A DNA stretch of 64,000 nucleotides from Thermoplasmata archaeon (GTDB lineage Archaea; Thermoplasmatota; DTKX01; VGTL01), in assembly GCA_038851035.1 (NCBI GenBank), contig JAWCLH010000008.1, forward strand, positions 29,870 through 93,869, given 5' to 3'. Both the position numbers and the translations under genes were made by a program. Position 1 is the first letter of the stretch; each line of letters starts with the position of its first letter. The notes under the pieces were generated by a model. That model was not told where the DNA came from. It did no database searches and saw nothing but the letters and a program-made list of their open reading frames with translations. This document shows positions 36,201 through 45,829 of this stretch, one piece after another.

Positions 36201-38613
36201 CATCGCAGGCTCTAGAATCTACATGCCCGCCGGTAATATGCTTGTTGCTCTGGACCTTCGCACCAGGGCGTTTGTTTGGCAGAGGGATGCGGGGGAAACC
36301 ATCACCTCCTCCCCCGCAGTGTCCAATCTTGTGGTCTTCGGGACCGAGGGTGGAAGCGTCATGGCTCTAAACGAGAGAGGGGGAGCACTCGCGTGGAGCC
36401 TCCGCACGGGCGGCCCGATATACTCCTCGCCACTGGTTTACAACGATGTTGTTTATATAGGGTCAAGCGACGGCCACCTATACTCCATTTCCCTCCCAGA
36501 CGGGAGACTTTTATGGGCGACCTCCCTCGATGGCCCCGTCCTCTCCTCGCCCGCTCTCGACCCTTTCTATGAGAGACTCGTGATTGGCAGCGGCAGCGAG
36601 GGCGGAGGGAGCTTAAGCTGCCTATTCCTCAACGGCACCATCGCCTGGAGCGCACACCTCTCGGCACCCGTGGTCTCGACACCGGCGATACAATCCGGCA
36701 TCGCCTTCACCGGATGTGACGATGGAAATGTATATGCATTCGAGGTCGTGCCGGATGAAATCGACGAGGGCCTTCCCGACCCGGAGAACGCCACGTACGA
36801 CACTCTCTGGTGCACGGACCTCTCAGGTCTGGTAAGTGGCGATGATATAAGAATTCGGTCCTCCCCCGCAACGATGAGCAGCCATTTGTACATTGGGGCA
36901 GGGCATAACACCATCGTCGCGCTGAGCACCGCTGACGGCACACTCCTCTGGTCCAGAAATTTGGGCACTCCGGTTCCGGGCAGGCACATGACCTCCACCC
37001 CCGCAGTGAGCGAGGGACGGCTCTTCGTGGGTGCTGAAGGCCTCTACGCCATCAATACCCGGAATGGGAAAGTTGTCTGGACCTGCTCAACGGGAGAGTG
37101 GGTGTGGTCCTCCCCAGTTATCTCGGGGGACGGCACGGGAGCCCTGAGAACGAGCGTCGTTGTGGTGACAGAGGGGGGCCGTTTGCTGGTCTTCTCGACC
37201 AAATCCCAAATTCCGCCCGAGGCGCGCATCAGCTCTCCCCTCGACGGAAGCGGCTTCCGAGTTGGCGAGCTGATACACTTCGACGGAAGCGATTCGTTCG
37301 ACCTCGACGGGGAGGCGGTCTCCTTCATATGGGATTTCGGCGATGGGAACACGAGCACCGGACCACTTGTAGTTCACAGCTACACAAGCCCGGGCTCCTA
37401 CGCCGTGACCCTCACCGTCGAGGACGACCAAGGGCTGGAGGGGAGGGCCACGATATCGCTAAACATAAGACCAAACTCAGCCCCCATACTTAGATTCCCT
37501 AGAGTTAGCCCTGAAATTGGAGACGTCGAAACTCTCTTCCAGCTCAGCGTGACCTATTTTGACGAGGACAACGACCCTGCCACGTACGTCCGGCTGGTTG
37601 CCGGGGACCAGACAGCAAAGCTCTATCCCGTTGACCCGGACGACTGGAACAGCTCGGACGGCAAGGACTACTACTCAGAGACCACATTCCTCTCGGGTAT
37701 TTACTACGCTTTCTTCGAGGCTTCCGATGGTGTTCTGGTGAGCACCGTCCCCGCAATTGATAACCTGACCGTGACCAACAGAAGCATTTTCAGGTTCAGC
37801 GACCCTGTGCTGGTGGAGATGCTCTATGCTGGGAGGGGAGAGGTGCGGTACAACTACTCCCTTATCGAGCATGAGCCCCCCCCAGGCATGGTTAAGGTCT
37901 TCCCTCAGATTGGCAAGTTCGAGCTCTCGATCTCAGGCATCGAGCGGTGGTGGTGGGCCAACATTTCAATTAATTTTTCCACCTTCACTCTCACGGGAAT
38001 GAACCGGAGCACCCTCCGCATATACCGGTTCGACCCCCTGACCGTTCAATGGAGAATCGCTGAGAATGCAGGCATCGACCTTGAGAGGCAGCTCACTTAT
38101 GCCAACGTCACGGAGTTCAGTCTTTTCTCGGTCCTCGGGGCCCCCCTACCCAACACACCGCCCAGAGCGGTGCTGAGCAAGAAAGAGCTCACAATCATGG
38201 AGGGCGAAGTCGCGGTCTTCAACGCCTCTGGCTCATACGACCCTGATGGAGATCAGCTGACATTCATGTGGGACTTCGGAGAGTTTCCGGAAAGGAGACT
38301 CGTGCAGGGTGACAAAATCGCCGAGCACAGGTACATCAAACCCGGAAGGTACTACGTCACTGTCATTGTGAGCGATGGTAAGGTAAACGATACGGCAACC
38401 GCAACTGTGATTGTAAAGCAGAAGGGAGGAGAGCAGACGATTCTGCTCGTGGTGATATTGACGGTTCTCGTCGTTGCCATAATATTCATGCTCCCACGCA
38501 GCAAAAGGCCGCCGGCACCATCCGGTCCAGAGGAAGAGCTTGAAGAGGAGGACGAGGTGCCGAGCAGAACAAAGGAGAGAAGTGGGCGGGTTGATGTGAA
38601 AGAGGAGGAGTGA
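33241..38613 (+). CDS. Secreted protein with three PQQ-type beta-propellers, CARDB and PKD domains
   Basis: 1790 residues; ATG 33256 is an alternative start. A signal peptide (MRTILALPVSIMFIIPGAALLL) is followed by three propeller modules, each opening with W-x-x-F-x-x-D-x-x-R/H-x-G (near residues 43, 465 and 950) and built of repeats such as V..GS.DG.LYAL....G...W. A PKD-like linker separates the first two and a CARDB domain the second and third. A canonical PKD domain (VSFIWDFGDGNTSTGP) follows the third, then a beta-sandwich region and a second PKD domain (LTFMWDFGEF). One membrane helix (TILLVVILTVLVVAIIFML) and an acidic tail end it. Without a visible cofactor site the propellers are more likely binding scaffolds than PQQ enzymes. 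A membrane-anchored winged-helix gene follows. Confidence 0.85.
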   Translation: MSGNTMRTILALPVSIMFIIPGAALLLPFPESEQGTSRGAEDWLQFQYDISRTGASPSSPPLVNTTIWAFQTEGPVRSSPVVVGDAVYIGSEDGCLYALNRSTGALLWKARTGGPILSSPAVASGNIYVGSDDGGLHAFNLTTGTQLFNWSAGSPIRCPVLAFSDRIVFGAENGNVTSLDLTGGHLWTQNSEAPVRAAPASDGIRVFVASGSRLRAFLFTNGNSVWPVPFSIGHNLSGLCVGGGRVYVGTGNGSIYALNPSSAGPLWSLQLDGDVTATPAYANGSIFIGTGNGTLYRLNATTGGEEWKRQLDSPVTFPAALAGELVLLGTSQELRALLTNGSEAWSLPLLSNASSPVAISRSRAYIGTQDGRVVAVGQRPTAIITSAHPVSTTQGSALVFNGTSPDCIPVAYEWRSNLDGLLSTKSDFQISTLSLGTHLISFKVQDENWTWSAPAQVVIEVLPSLEWPLFHKDTSHRGTGQEEAPLTNTVAWRTAVGGRVYSSPSIYGGAVFIGSRLAEGSPGRLTSLELATGAVKWSFNSSGMIDATPACADGMVFVADDAGNVIAFDADPSDGVDEGEVDVGAGRWDAIWSYRNNSLRSVQASPLVVAGKVIVASKWEPHIFCLDEWTGRPIWVYSVPGDPNVSEIWSSPAVEGGLVLVGSKNNHLYALDLSTGEEVWNFTAKGSIYSSPCIYNETVYFGSSDWKLYAISLRNGTKKWEYTTGDEITATPTIYNGKVFFGSFDNSFRALDAETGQFIWDYQTGGIIHSSAAAGGGMVFFASYDGKIYALNATNGKLVWSYDAGAQNLRSSPALVNDRLYIATETGEVIAFGKAPDLSVSAANINFSSSQPRVGEEVRVTAMVENIGTLDAEAEAMIFNGLPEEGTLLSSTHISVPAGRSVEISANWSVEPGYNIIVVNVTNTVPYEANRNNNQAYKPYTPPPQLGWTMFKCDPQRSSARPNLSTPNSNELDWYFDTHREAIASPVIAGSRIYMPAGNMLVALDLRTRAFVWQRDAGETITSSPAVSNLVVFGTEGGSVMALNERGGALAWSLRTGGPIYSSPLVYNDVVYIGSSDGHLYSISLPDGRLLWATSLDGPVLSSPALDPFYERLVIGSGSEGGGSLSCLFLNGTIAWSAHLSAPVVSTPAIQSGIAFTGCDDGNVYAFEVVPDEIDEGLPDPENATYDTLWCTDLSGLVSGDDIRIRSSPATMSSHLYIGAGHNTIVALSTADGTLLWSRNLGTPVPGRHMTSTPAVSEGRLFVGAEGLYAINTRNGKVVWTCSTGEWVWSSPVISGDGTGALRTSVVVVTEGGRLLVFSTKSQIPPEARISSPLDGSGFRVGELIHFDGSDSFDLDGEAVSFIWDFGDGNTSTGPLVVHSYTSPGSYAVTLTVEDDQGLEGRATISLNIRPNSAPILRFPRVSPEIGDVETLFQLSVTYFDEDNDPATYVRLVAGDQTAKLYPVDPDDWNSSDGKDYYSETTFLSGIYYAFFEASDGVLVSTVPAIDNLTVTNRSIFRFSDPVLVEMLYAGRGEVRYNYSLIEHEPPPGMVKVFPQIGKFELSISGIERWWWANISINFSTFTLTGMNRSTLRIYRFDPLTVQWRIAENAGIDLERQLTYANVTEFSLFSVLGAPLPNTPPRAVLSKKELTIMEGEVAVFNASGSYDPDGDQLTFMWDFGEFPERRLVQGDKIAEHRYIKPGRYYVTVIVSDGKVNDTATATVIVKQKGGEQTILLVVILTVLVVAIIFMLPRSKRPPAPSGPEEELEEEDEVPSRTKERSGRVDVKEEE

Positions 38614-38659
38614 CAGCTGCAGGAAAGCGTTCGAGATAAAAAGAACATGATCACAAACC

Positions 38660-38668
38660 TTATTTATC
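38660..38668 (+). promoter_or_regulatory. TATA box of the membrane-anchored regulator gene
   Basis: CTTATTTAT is centred 29 bases before ATG 38693, which suggests a leaderless transcript starting there rather than at GTG 38678 or ATG 38684. Confidence 0.55.
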
Positions 38669-38692
38669 AGGACGGTAGTGGTTATGGCCAGT

Positions 38693-39157
38693 ATGAAGCT
38701 CTTCGGTAATGTCATCCTCGACTACGAAGCCTTCCGGGCACTCGCCTCCCATGTCAGAATAGAGATATTGAAAAAGCTGGATGAGGGCCGCGCCACCGTC
38801 ACGGACCTCTCCCGCAGTCTCTCCATGAGCAAATCCACAGTTCACAAACATCTGGAGAGACTAGTCGAGGTGGGCCTGATAAGTAAGGTGGAAGACGAAA
38901 GAAAATGGGTCTACTATCAGATAACCCCAAAAGGCGCACGAATCCTTCATCCTGAGAATGTCCAGATCAGCCTCATCCTAAGCACTATAGTTTTAATTGT
39001 GGGTATTATGTTCATATCGACAGCGATTTATCTAATATGGTTCCCTCTACCCAGTTTTGAGGATGAGAGACTCCAGTTCCACCTGCTCACCGTTCTTCTG
39101 GGCCTCGCATGCACCCTATCTGGCTACTACATGTTGAGAAAATACCCCTGGACCTAG
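38693..39157 (+). CDS. Membrane-anchored winged-helix regulator
   Basis: 154 residues from ATG 38693 (MKLFGNVILDYEAF). Residues 15-80 form an ArsR-like winged helix: HVRIEILKKLDEGRATVTDLSRSLSMSKSTVHKHLERLVEVGLISK and the wing KWVYYQITPKG. Two membrane helices follow (ISLILSTIVLIVGIMFISTAIYLIW and FHLLTVLLGLACTLSGYYML). The plan is that of one-component membrane regulators that read an envelope signal directly. It lies between two very large surface-protein genes, so one of them is a natural target. There are no cysteines placed for metal sensing of the classic ArsR kind. Confidence 0.82.
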   Translation: MKLFGNVILDYEAFRALASHVRIEILKKLDEGRATVTDLSRSLSMSKSTVHKHLERLVEVGLISKVEDERKWVYYQITPKGARILHPENVQISLILSTIVLIVGIMFISTAIYLIWFPLPSFEDERLQFHLLTVLLGLACTLSGYYMLRKYPWT

Positions 39158-39245
39158 TCGGGACGCGAGGAGGTAATCAGGATATCTCTCCCACGGGCTT
39201 ATTTGGATAATACATAATTTCTACTTAAACGAACGAATCCCAAAT

Positions 39246-39263
39246 CTTTTTATATAATTATAG
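39246..39263 (+). promoter_or_regulatory. Strong TATA region of the calcium-repeat protein gene
   Basis: An 18-base A/T-rich run containing TATATAATTATA stands about 65-75 bases before the start, leaving a leader of roughly 45 bases that can form short GC hairpins (CCGGCTC / GAGC-ACCGG). Confidence 0.6.
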
Positions 39264-39323
39264 TATAAACCGGCTCCGCAAGAGCACCGGAACAGCCGGA
39301 ATCGACCGCCCGGGGGAAGACCC

Positions 39324-42300
39324 ATGCCTCCTATTGGAAGAAGAACACGCCAGCGCATAAAACAGATGGATAAAATCCAACTCATGGAGTGGGTTATCAT
39401 TATAACAGTTACCGTCATCGCCATGGCAGCTATAGTGGCTGCTCTAGCCCTCTCAAGCGTGGGCGGCGGAGGAATAAAAGAGGCAAGAAATGTGGCGTGG
39501 GAGAAGCATGGTCCGGACACGGGAATGCCTCTGCTCGACACCGACGGCGATGGTCTGGGAGACATCGAGGAGAACTATAAAACTGGGACAAACATAAGCA
39601 ACCCCGACACCGATGGGGACGGAATGGACGACTTCTGGGAAGTGAAGTATGGTAAAAAGGACCCAAAGACTCTTGAGTGGAATGTTGACCCCAACGACCC
39701 CACGGACGCCCATGACGACCCCGACAACGATGGATATGATTTCAACAACAATGGCTATATAGATGGCTCCGAACAGGACAAGATAAACATAGGGTACGAT
39801 ATGGTCGTGCGGTCGAAGCTAAAGGTCCCGGCTCATTCCGACTACACCGTGTATCAGATAGAAATGCTGCTCTCAAACCTAGAGGAGCACCGCGGAGAGC
39901 TGGTCAGGATTGTAGGAGCCCGTGTGACCGATAATGGAACCTACAAGGAATACCTCGGGCAGCCAGATCGCGAGATGATAATTAACATCACTGACCAGTC
40001 CACCAGTGGCCAGCTCCAGGTCAGGATGGAGCCCCGCTCCAACCGCCCGATAAATCTCTATGACGATAACTCCTGGCCCTTGATTCCTGCGGACATCGTG
40101 GATGTGCAAGGAATCTTCGTGGGGTCTGAGATGACCTGGGAAATCGTGGTCAGGGGCACAGAAAGGTTCACCAATCTAATGGAGTACCTCGCGGCCCAGG
40201 ACTACGATAATGATGGAAAGAAGAACGAAACCGATCCGACCAATTGGGACACCGACGGGGATCTCATGTCAGACGGCTGGGAGGTCCACTATGGCCAGGG
40301 CTACGTTAATACATCGGTCTATCCCCCGCGATGGGAGTGGATAGTCCAGATTGACCCGACATATGGCGGCGACGCGACCGGTGAGGGCAACCCTCTCGCC
40401 GACCCGGACGGAGACCGAATAAATCTGGCCGATGGACGCACCGTGGGATACAACATGGATGAATACGTGACCATCCTCGATGAGGAGCTGCTTGCGATCG
40501 TCCCCAGGAACAGATGGAATCTGGCAGACATACTCGGAAGGGAGGAGATCGACAGAAGCAAGTTCGCCTATGGGATGAACCCGATGCTGCCAGACACAGA
40601 TTTTGACTCATTTGACAAGAACCTCGATGGCTGGACTCCAGACGACGATAACTGCAACGACTTCAAGGAGATATTCGACCACCACACAAACCCCGTGATT
40701 CCGGACACGGACTTCGACACGATGTGGGATGGGTGGGAGGTGTTCTATGGCCTCAACGCCACCAACGCCAATGACAGATTTGACGATCCTGACGGCGACC
40801 TGCTCCAGAACCAGGACGAGTACCGGGAGAGGACCAACCCGCGCAGATGGGATACTGACGACGAGGGTCTCGTGAGGAAGAACCCCGGCGCCCTCCGGGA
40901 CGATCCCAATGACCCGGCGTGCTTCGATGGAATGCCTGACGGCTGGGAGGTTTTCTATAGACTGGACCCGCTCAATAGGGCGGACCAGTTCCATGATGAA
41001 GACGTTATTGCAATCGCTGGCTCGGCCGTGTTGAGACCGGACGGTTTAATCAACCTCTACGAGTACTACAACAACACGGACCCCAAGAACCCTGACACCG
41101 ACGGCGACCATCTATCGGACTTTGAAGAAGTGGCGGTCGGGTGGAACGTCAAAGTGAACGGAAAGTGGGAGCACTACTTTACCTGTGCGTCCAAATACAT
41201 AGGTGTCGACACGGACAAGGACGACATTCTCAAACCGATTCCGCTCGACGAGGACGAGGACGGAAACTCGGACGCTGGGGAGGAGTATCTTAGGGACGGC
41301 CCGGACGGGGAGCCGCTCGACAATGATGGCGACGGTCTGCTCGACGAGGAGCATGACCTGAACGACTTCAACGAAATCACATACTGGCACACCAACGCCA
41401 GCAACCCGGACACTGACGGCGAGGGCCTTTATGACGGTATGGAGATATTCACGGACATCGAGCCCGACATTGAAGGTGTTCAGGCCACGGACCCGTGCCT
41501 CGAGGACACAGACGGAGACGGTCTCAAAGACAACATCGAGGTCGTCGGTCTGAAGCTCTGGCTCCCGGGCACAGCCGTTCAGCAGATCATAACCACCTCG
41601 CCCCTCAGGCTCGACACCGACAACGACGGCCTGAAAGACGGCGACGAGGTCCTAACCGATTTCAACCCGATTCTGGCGAGTCAGGCCCCCGGGGTGGTGA
41701 TAAAGGTATTCCAGGCACCAGATGGCTTCTTCTACCCCGCCTATGACCCAGACATCGGAGACCAGGTCGACAGCACCAATCCGCGGAACCAAGACACCGA
41801 CAGCGATGGCATCCCAGACGGCTATGAGTTTGACAATTCGGACCTAGACTTCGATGGTCTTCCAACATGGTGGGAGGAAACCTTTGGATTCTTCAGGTTG
41901 AGGCCGCTCCTACAGGACACGGACGGGAATGGTATACTAGATATGGAGGAGGACTTCGACGGAGACGGCTTTACGAACCTTGAGGAATTTAGGCACCGCA
42001 CCGACCCGCTAAACCCCGACTCAAGAATCCCCGGTCTCGACGAGCCGGGTCCCGGCGGTTCCAAGGGCAACAATGGTATAAGGGACAGCGACGAGGGCAT
42101 GTTGGGCAAGGACAAGAGCGAGGCCTACAAGGACAAATACGGCCGCTACATGCTGATGAGGTCTCCGGTATACAGTGATAGCGATGGAGACCACATGCCC
42201 GACTGGTGGGAGAAGATGCACAACCTCAATCCCCGGGCCAACGACGCGCTGGACGACAAGGACAACGATGGGTTCGCCAATCTGGATGAGTACATATTCA

Positions 42301-43544
42301 ACACTGACCCGGAGAAGACAGATTCAAACGCCAATGGAATTCCCGACTGGAGCGACCACCCCCTCATATACCATCCCAACGCAGTTGACAGGGACCAGGA
42401 CGGCATCGCTGACTGGTGGGAGAAGTATTGGTTCGGCTCGATAGACGCCTGCGACCCCAACGCCAACCCCGATGGACCCTGGGACCCGGAGGCAGGGAGC
42501 TATGGCGACAACTGGACCAATTTCGAGGAGTACTATAAGTCCCCCGCGGGTTGGGAAGACAACAGATTCCGAACAAACCCCACCCTTAACGATACCGATG
42601 GTGACGGAATCAACGACGACGCCGACCCCTACCCTGTCCCAATACCCTTTATTATAAGGCCTGTGAACCCCACTGAGGCATCACAGGCGCTCAACCCGAT
42701 AAGGGCGGGCGACTCTTATGGCGACATCGATCAGGATGGGATGCCAAACATCGAGGAGTATAAGTATCCATGGGGAACGCTGGATCCGACTGACCCTGAC
42801 AGCGACCAGGATGGCATGCCCGATGGTTGGGAGGTGGCGATGGGCATACCAATATTCAATGAGAGCAGCAACCAGAGCGGCAAGTCGGAGGGCCCGATCG
42901 AGAGAATCATGGACCCTCTGGTTCCTGGCGACACCTTCGCCGACCCTGATGAAGATGGGGTGAATTATTCCCTGAAGTGGGTTGACAAGAATAACAACGG
43001 CTGGCCGGACTCCGGCGAGTTCAACATCACCGAGGCTGACTTCAACGGCGACGGAATCATTGACCCATTCTACGAGAACGAGAGTCTCTCAAATCTGGAG
43101 GAGTACCTGTTTGGAAAGGATTGCGATGCCGATGGCATCATGGAGAACACAACCTATCCCTTCAAGAACGACACCGACGATGACGGAATGCTGGACGGGT
43201 TCGAGATATACTACTCTGACTCTGACAATGACGGCCTGAGCACGTGGTGGGAGCTCGTCTACGGCCTCAACCCCCTAGACCCGTTCGAGATTAACGGCTC
43301 ACTGGGCGACCCAGATGGTGATGGCTATACCAACCTGCAGGAGTACCAGAACAGGACTAACCCGATGGACCCCACCGACACTCCTGCTGCGGGCGGCAGA
43401 GGACTCCCCGAGAACCACATCCATAGTGAGGGGAGAGACGACGAGGAACTCAGGGAGGCGCTGGAGGAGGACGAGGAGCCCGAGCTCGAGCTCACGGCCT
43501 CCAGGGCCACGGCCGTAGAAAACCGGATGCGGCGGTTGGGGTGA
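39324..43544 (+). CDS. Thrombospondin-3-like calcium-repeat surface protein
   Basis: 1406 residues. The N-terminus has a basic cap and a single membrane helix (MEWVIIITVTVIAMAAIVAALAL) acting as anchor or uncleaved signal. The rest is dominated by acidic D-x-D-x-D-G-type calcium loops (DTDGDGLGDIEE, DPDTDGDGMDDFWE and many more), usually followed by W-E-x-x-Y/F-G-L and N-x-D-E-Y motifs as in TSP3-like repeats. Near residues 170-285 the pattern is interrupted by a beta-rich insert (HRGELVRIVGARVTD...IINITDQ...VDVQGIFV) resembling an OB-fold. No C-terminal anchor is seen; the end is acidic. The protein should stiffen on binding calcium and probably belongs to the envelope. Confidence 0.85.
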   Translation: MPPIGRRTRQRIKQMDKIQLMEWVIIITVTVIAMAAIVAALALSSVGGGGIKEARNVAWEKHGPDTGMPLLDTDGDGLGDIEENYKTGTNISNPDTDGDGMDDFWEVKYGKKDPKTLEWNVDPNDPTDAHDDPDNDGYDFNNNGYIDGSEQDKINIGYDMVVRSKLKVPAHSDYTVYQIEMLLSNLEEHRGELVRIVGARVTDNGTYKEYLGQPDREMIINITDQSTSGQLQVRMEPRSNRPINLYDDNSWPLIPADIVDVQGIFVGSEMTWEIVVRGTERFTNLMEYLAAQDYDNDGKKNETDPTNWDTDGDLMSDGWEVHYGQGYVNTSVYPPRWEWIVQIDPTYGGDATGEGNPLADPDGDRINLADGRTVGYNMDEYVTILDEELLAIVPRNRWNLADILGREEIDRSKFAYGMNPMLPDTDFDSFDKNLDGWTPDDDNCNDFKEIFDHHTNPVIPDTDFDTMWDGWEVFYGLNATNANDRFDDPDGDLLQNQDEYRERTNPRRWDTDDEGLVRKNPGALRDDPNDPACFDGMPDGWEVFYRLDPLNRADQFHDEDVIAIAGSAVLRPDGLINLYEYYNNTDPKNPDTDGDHLSDFEEVAVGWNVKVNGKWEHYFTCASKYIGVDTDKDDILKPIPLDEDEDGNSDAGEEYLRDGPDGEPLDNDGDGLLDEEHDLNDFNEITYWHTNASNPDTDGEGLYDGMEIFTDIEPDIEGVQATDPCLEDTDGDGLKDNIEVVGLKLWLPGTAVQQIITTSPLRLDTDNDGLKDGDEVLTDFNPILASQAPGVVIKVFQAPDGFFYPAYDPDIGDQVDSTNPRNQDTDSDGIPDGYEFDNSDLDFDGLPTWWEETFGFFRLRPLLQDTDGNGILDMEEDFDGDGFTNLEEFRHRTDPLNPDSRIPGLDEPGPGGSKGNNGIRDSDEGMLGKDKSEAYKDKYGRYMLMRSPVYSDSDGDHMPDWWEKMHNLNPRANDALDDKDNDGFANLDEYIFNTDPEKTDSNANGIPDWSDHPLIYHPNAVDRDQDGIADWWEKYWFGSIDACDPNANPDGPWDPEAGSYGDNWTNFEEYYKSPAGWEDNRFRTNPTLNDTDGDGINDDADPYPVPIPFIIRPVNPTEASQALNPIRAGDSYGDIDQDGMPNIEEYKYPWGTLDPTDPDSDQDGMPDGWEVAMGIPIFNESSNQSGKSEGPIERIMDPLVPGDTFADPDEDGVNYSLKWVDKNNNGWPDSGEFNITEADFNGDGIIDPFYENESLSNLEEYLFGKDCDADGIMENTTYPFKNDTDDDGMLDGFEIYYSDSDNDGLSTWWELVYGLNPLDPFEINGSLGDPDGDGYTNLQEYQNRTNPMDPTDTPAAGGRGLPENHIHSEGRDDEELREALEEDEEPELELTASRATAVENRMRRLG

Positions 43545-43769
43545 GAATTCCTCATTTGGTATAACCACCAGAAAAAGTTCGGCCACCCCCACTTTTGAGG
43601 GAACAAAGGGCAAGGACACGCCACAGGGCCAAATGAGGGCGACTTAGATTAGCCCAGCCTCTGTTCAGGCGTGCAGAGTGTAGGGGATCCCATTCTTTAT
43701 TATTTTCATAAAAGACCATATAACTGTAGGAAGATACCTTATCCAAATGAAACCGGGGGCGGATTTGAT

Positions 43770-45413
43770 ATGAGATGGGGCTTGGTGTGCGCATTCGTTC
43801 TGGCTCTCTTTCTCCCACCGGTTGCACATTTCGTCGTTGGACAGGGGGGCGGGCCGAACACGGATGCCTACTTTGTGAAAGAAGAATTCACAGACAGAGC
43901 GGTTCAGGGGGAGGAGTCGGCCGTCCCGGACTATCTCGAGGTTAGAGCGGTGGTCCATGTCAATGTCACGGGCTTCTACAACCTTACCGCTCGCCTGACC
44001 CATGAGCTTGTCGTTATAAGCACCGCCACAAATTCATCCTTCCGCAACCCGGGGCGCCACGTGATTCCATTGATATTTAGTAATAGGGATATCTACAACA
44101 GCAAGAGATCCGGACATTATACGGTTATGCTCACTCTGCGGACCCCAGGCTTCCCTGGAATGGAGCCTGTAGAGGACTTCTACAACACGAGTGCGGCCTA
44201 TTACTGGGATAGATTCAATCCAGATTATGTCAAACCATGGCCTGCGGGTGCGGAGTTCATTTTCACTGACGGACCGGTTCTGTTCATCAGCAATAGCTAC
44301 ATCACATTCAGTTTCGACAAGGCTCGGGCTTCCATGTGCTATTTTTACACTCGGGATGTCACGGATGGCACTCCATCAGGAAAGAACGGCCGCTTCACGG
44401 TTACCTTTCTCCGTGTACTCGGATACCGGGACATTGAGGGTTACATGTTCCATAGAAACGAGGCGACCCACGAGGCCGTATTGGCCAACGCGAGCTGGAT
44501 GGTGGGGAGGCTCGAGAACGGAACCCACCCCGCATTCGGTCCATATATGAGGTTCAACATCAGCTACACCCTCCCCCTGATAGACACGGTCTCCCGCTCC
44601 CCAGCCGCCTCCCTTAACGTCACCTTCTCATTCTACTTCACCGGAAACCCTCATCCGACGAAAACACCCCTTCTATCGATTCCCGGTGCCACCTATGGAG
44701 AGCTGATGGTCGAGCTCGAGCTATCGAAAGCCATCGGTGGCAGCGGGCTCGTGCTCGAGCAGGTTCTCGAGGATTCCACCGGGAATCACGACTATTTACT
44801 CAGGGACTATTTCGGTGTCAACCGGTACACCCGTAACGATGTCTTTCGGAGGGAGCTGAAGTTTAACCCCTGGGACTCTGAGACCTTGGCCAAGATGGAG
44901 TTCGTCAATCGATGGAACGGTCAGACCTACGCCACCTACACATGGGCGAGCGTTGTCGAGGGTGGAGTGCTCTCCCCTGACCAGAACTGGATAACGGATG
45001 TCAGCTACATCCCTGAGGGGAGGTGGCTCCGCCTCTTCCTTGCCTATCATGCTAGGGAAGAGAGCTTCCGGGTCCTCAGGAATGGCCTGGCTTTCGGCCT
45101 CTCCGACTCCACCCCTCCCCCGAAGCGTCCTCCGCCGACGCCTGGAGAGTACCACGACCCCGTACTGTATGTATTGGGGAGCGGGCTGGCACTGGCGATA
45201 GTCTTCCTCACCATGCGTCTCCGCACCCGTGCCTTCGTGAGGGAGGAAAAAGAGATGTCCAAAATCGAGGAGATGGACCTCGTAGGTGAGCTTGAGGAGA
45301 AGCCCCCAATCGCCATTGAAGAAAAAATCGAGGAGGAGGAGTGGAAGAGGAATGCAGGCGGCGGGGGAGGGAGGGAAGGGGAAGGCGGAGGGAATCACCG
45401 GGATGGGTGGTGA
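43770..45413 (+). CDS. Secreted beta-rich protein with C-terminal membrane anchor
   Basis: 547 residues from ATG 43770, which opens a signal peptide (MRWGLVCAFVLALFLPPVAHFVVGQ); the frame continues back to 43671 but without a signal sequence there. The ectodomain (about residues 30-450) is beta-rich, with several N-x-S/T sequons and no recognised domain. A proline hinge (TPPPKRPPPTPGEYHD) leads to one helix (VLYVLGSGLALAIVFLTMRL) and a charged cytoplasmic tail rich in Glu and Gly. A three-helix membrane protein and a winged-helix regulator follow on the same strand, nearly overlapping, so the three may form one unit. Confidence 0.72.
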   Translation: MRWGLVCAFVLALFLPPVAHFVVGQGGGPNTDAYFVKEEFTDRAVQGEESAVPDYLEVRAVVHVNVTGFYNLTARLTHELVVISTATNSSFRNPGRHVIPLIFSNRDIYNSKRSGHYTVMLTLRTPGFPGMEPVEDFYNTSAAYYWDRFNPDYVKPWPAGAEFIFTDGPVLFISNSYITFSFDKARASMCYFYTRDVTDGTPSGKNGRFTVTFLRVLGYRDIEGYMFHRNEATHEAVLANASWMVGRLENGTHPAFGPYMRFNISYTLPLIDTVSRSPAASLNVTFSFYFTGNPHPTKTPLLSIPGATYGELMVELELSKAIGGSGLVLEQVLEDSTGNHDYLLRDYFGVNRYTRNDVFRRELKFNPWDSETLAKMEFVNRWNGQTYATYTWASVVEGGVLSPDQNWITDVSYIPEGRWLRLFLAYHAREESFRVLRNGLAFGLSDSTPPPKRPPPTPGEYHDPVLYVLGSGLALAIVFLTMRLRTRAFVREEKEMSKIEEMDLVGELEEKPPIAIEEKIEEEEWKRNAGGGGGREGEGGGNHRDGW

Positions 45414-45418
45414 TTACT

Positions 45419-45691
45419 ATGGACACGGTCCTTCTGAAGGACGTTTTGATTGCATGGATGACGGTTTTCTCCCTGACTCTCCTGGTCATTTCCATTCTAT
45501 CATACGCACGCACGCGAAATCCCAGAATTGCTCTGGTCAGCCTAGCCTTTTTTCTATTCTTCGCGAAGGGCGTTGCGCTGAGCATAGGCCTCTACTGGCC
45601 ATCGATTCTGTCGGTCACAACAGACCTCCCCTCTCTGCTGTTTGATGTTCTGATTCTCCTCATACTCTTCGTTGCAACCCTTAGGGACTAG
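45419..45691 (+). CDS. Three-helix membrane protein, DUF7521-like
   Basis: 90 residues from ATG 45419; GTG 45407 or 45410 are alternatives that would overlap the preceding gene by a few bases. Three hydrophobic segments are visible: VLIAWMTVFSLTLLVISILSY, ALVSLAFFLFFAKGVALSIGLYW and LLFDVLILLILFVATL. The layout, with YxxTR after the first helix, resembles the archaeal DUF7521 group, which is commonly found beside winged-helix regulators; exactly such a gene follows here. Its role is probably signal transmission to that regulator, but this is inferred from the pairing. Confidence 0.65.
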   Translation: MDTVLLKDVLIAWMTVFSLTLLVISILSYARTRNPRIALVSLAFFLFFAKGVALSIGLYWPSILSVTTDLPSLLFDVLILLILFVATLRD

Positions 45692-45829
45692 AGCCCTAGC
45701 GCCCCAAGGTGAGGAGCTGTGGAGGAAGAGGGAGAGAGACAGGAGGGCCCTGGGAGTGAGACCCCAACGCGGGCCCAGCAGCCCCTCTCCAGAGCATCCC
45801 CTCACCCACCAGAGGGTCTTACCCGGGGA

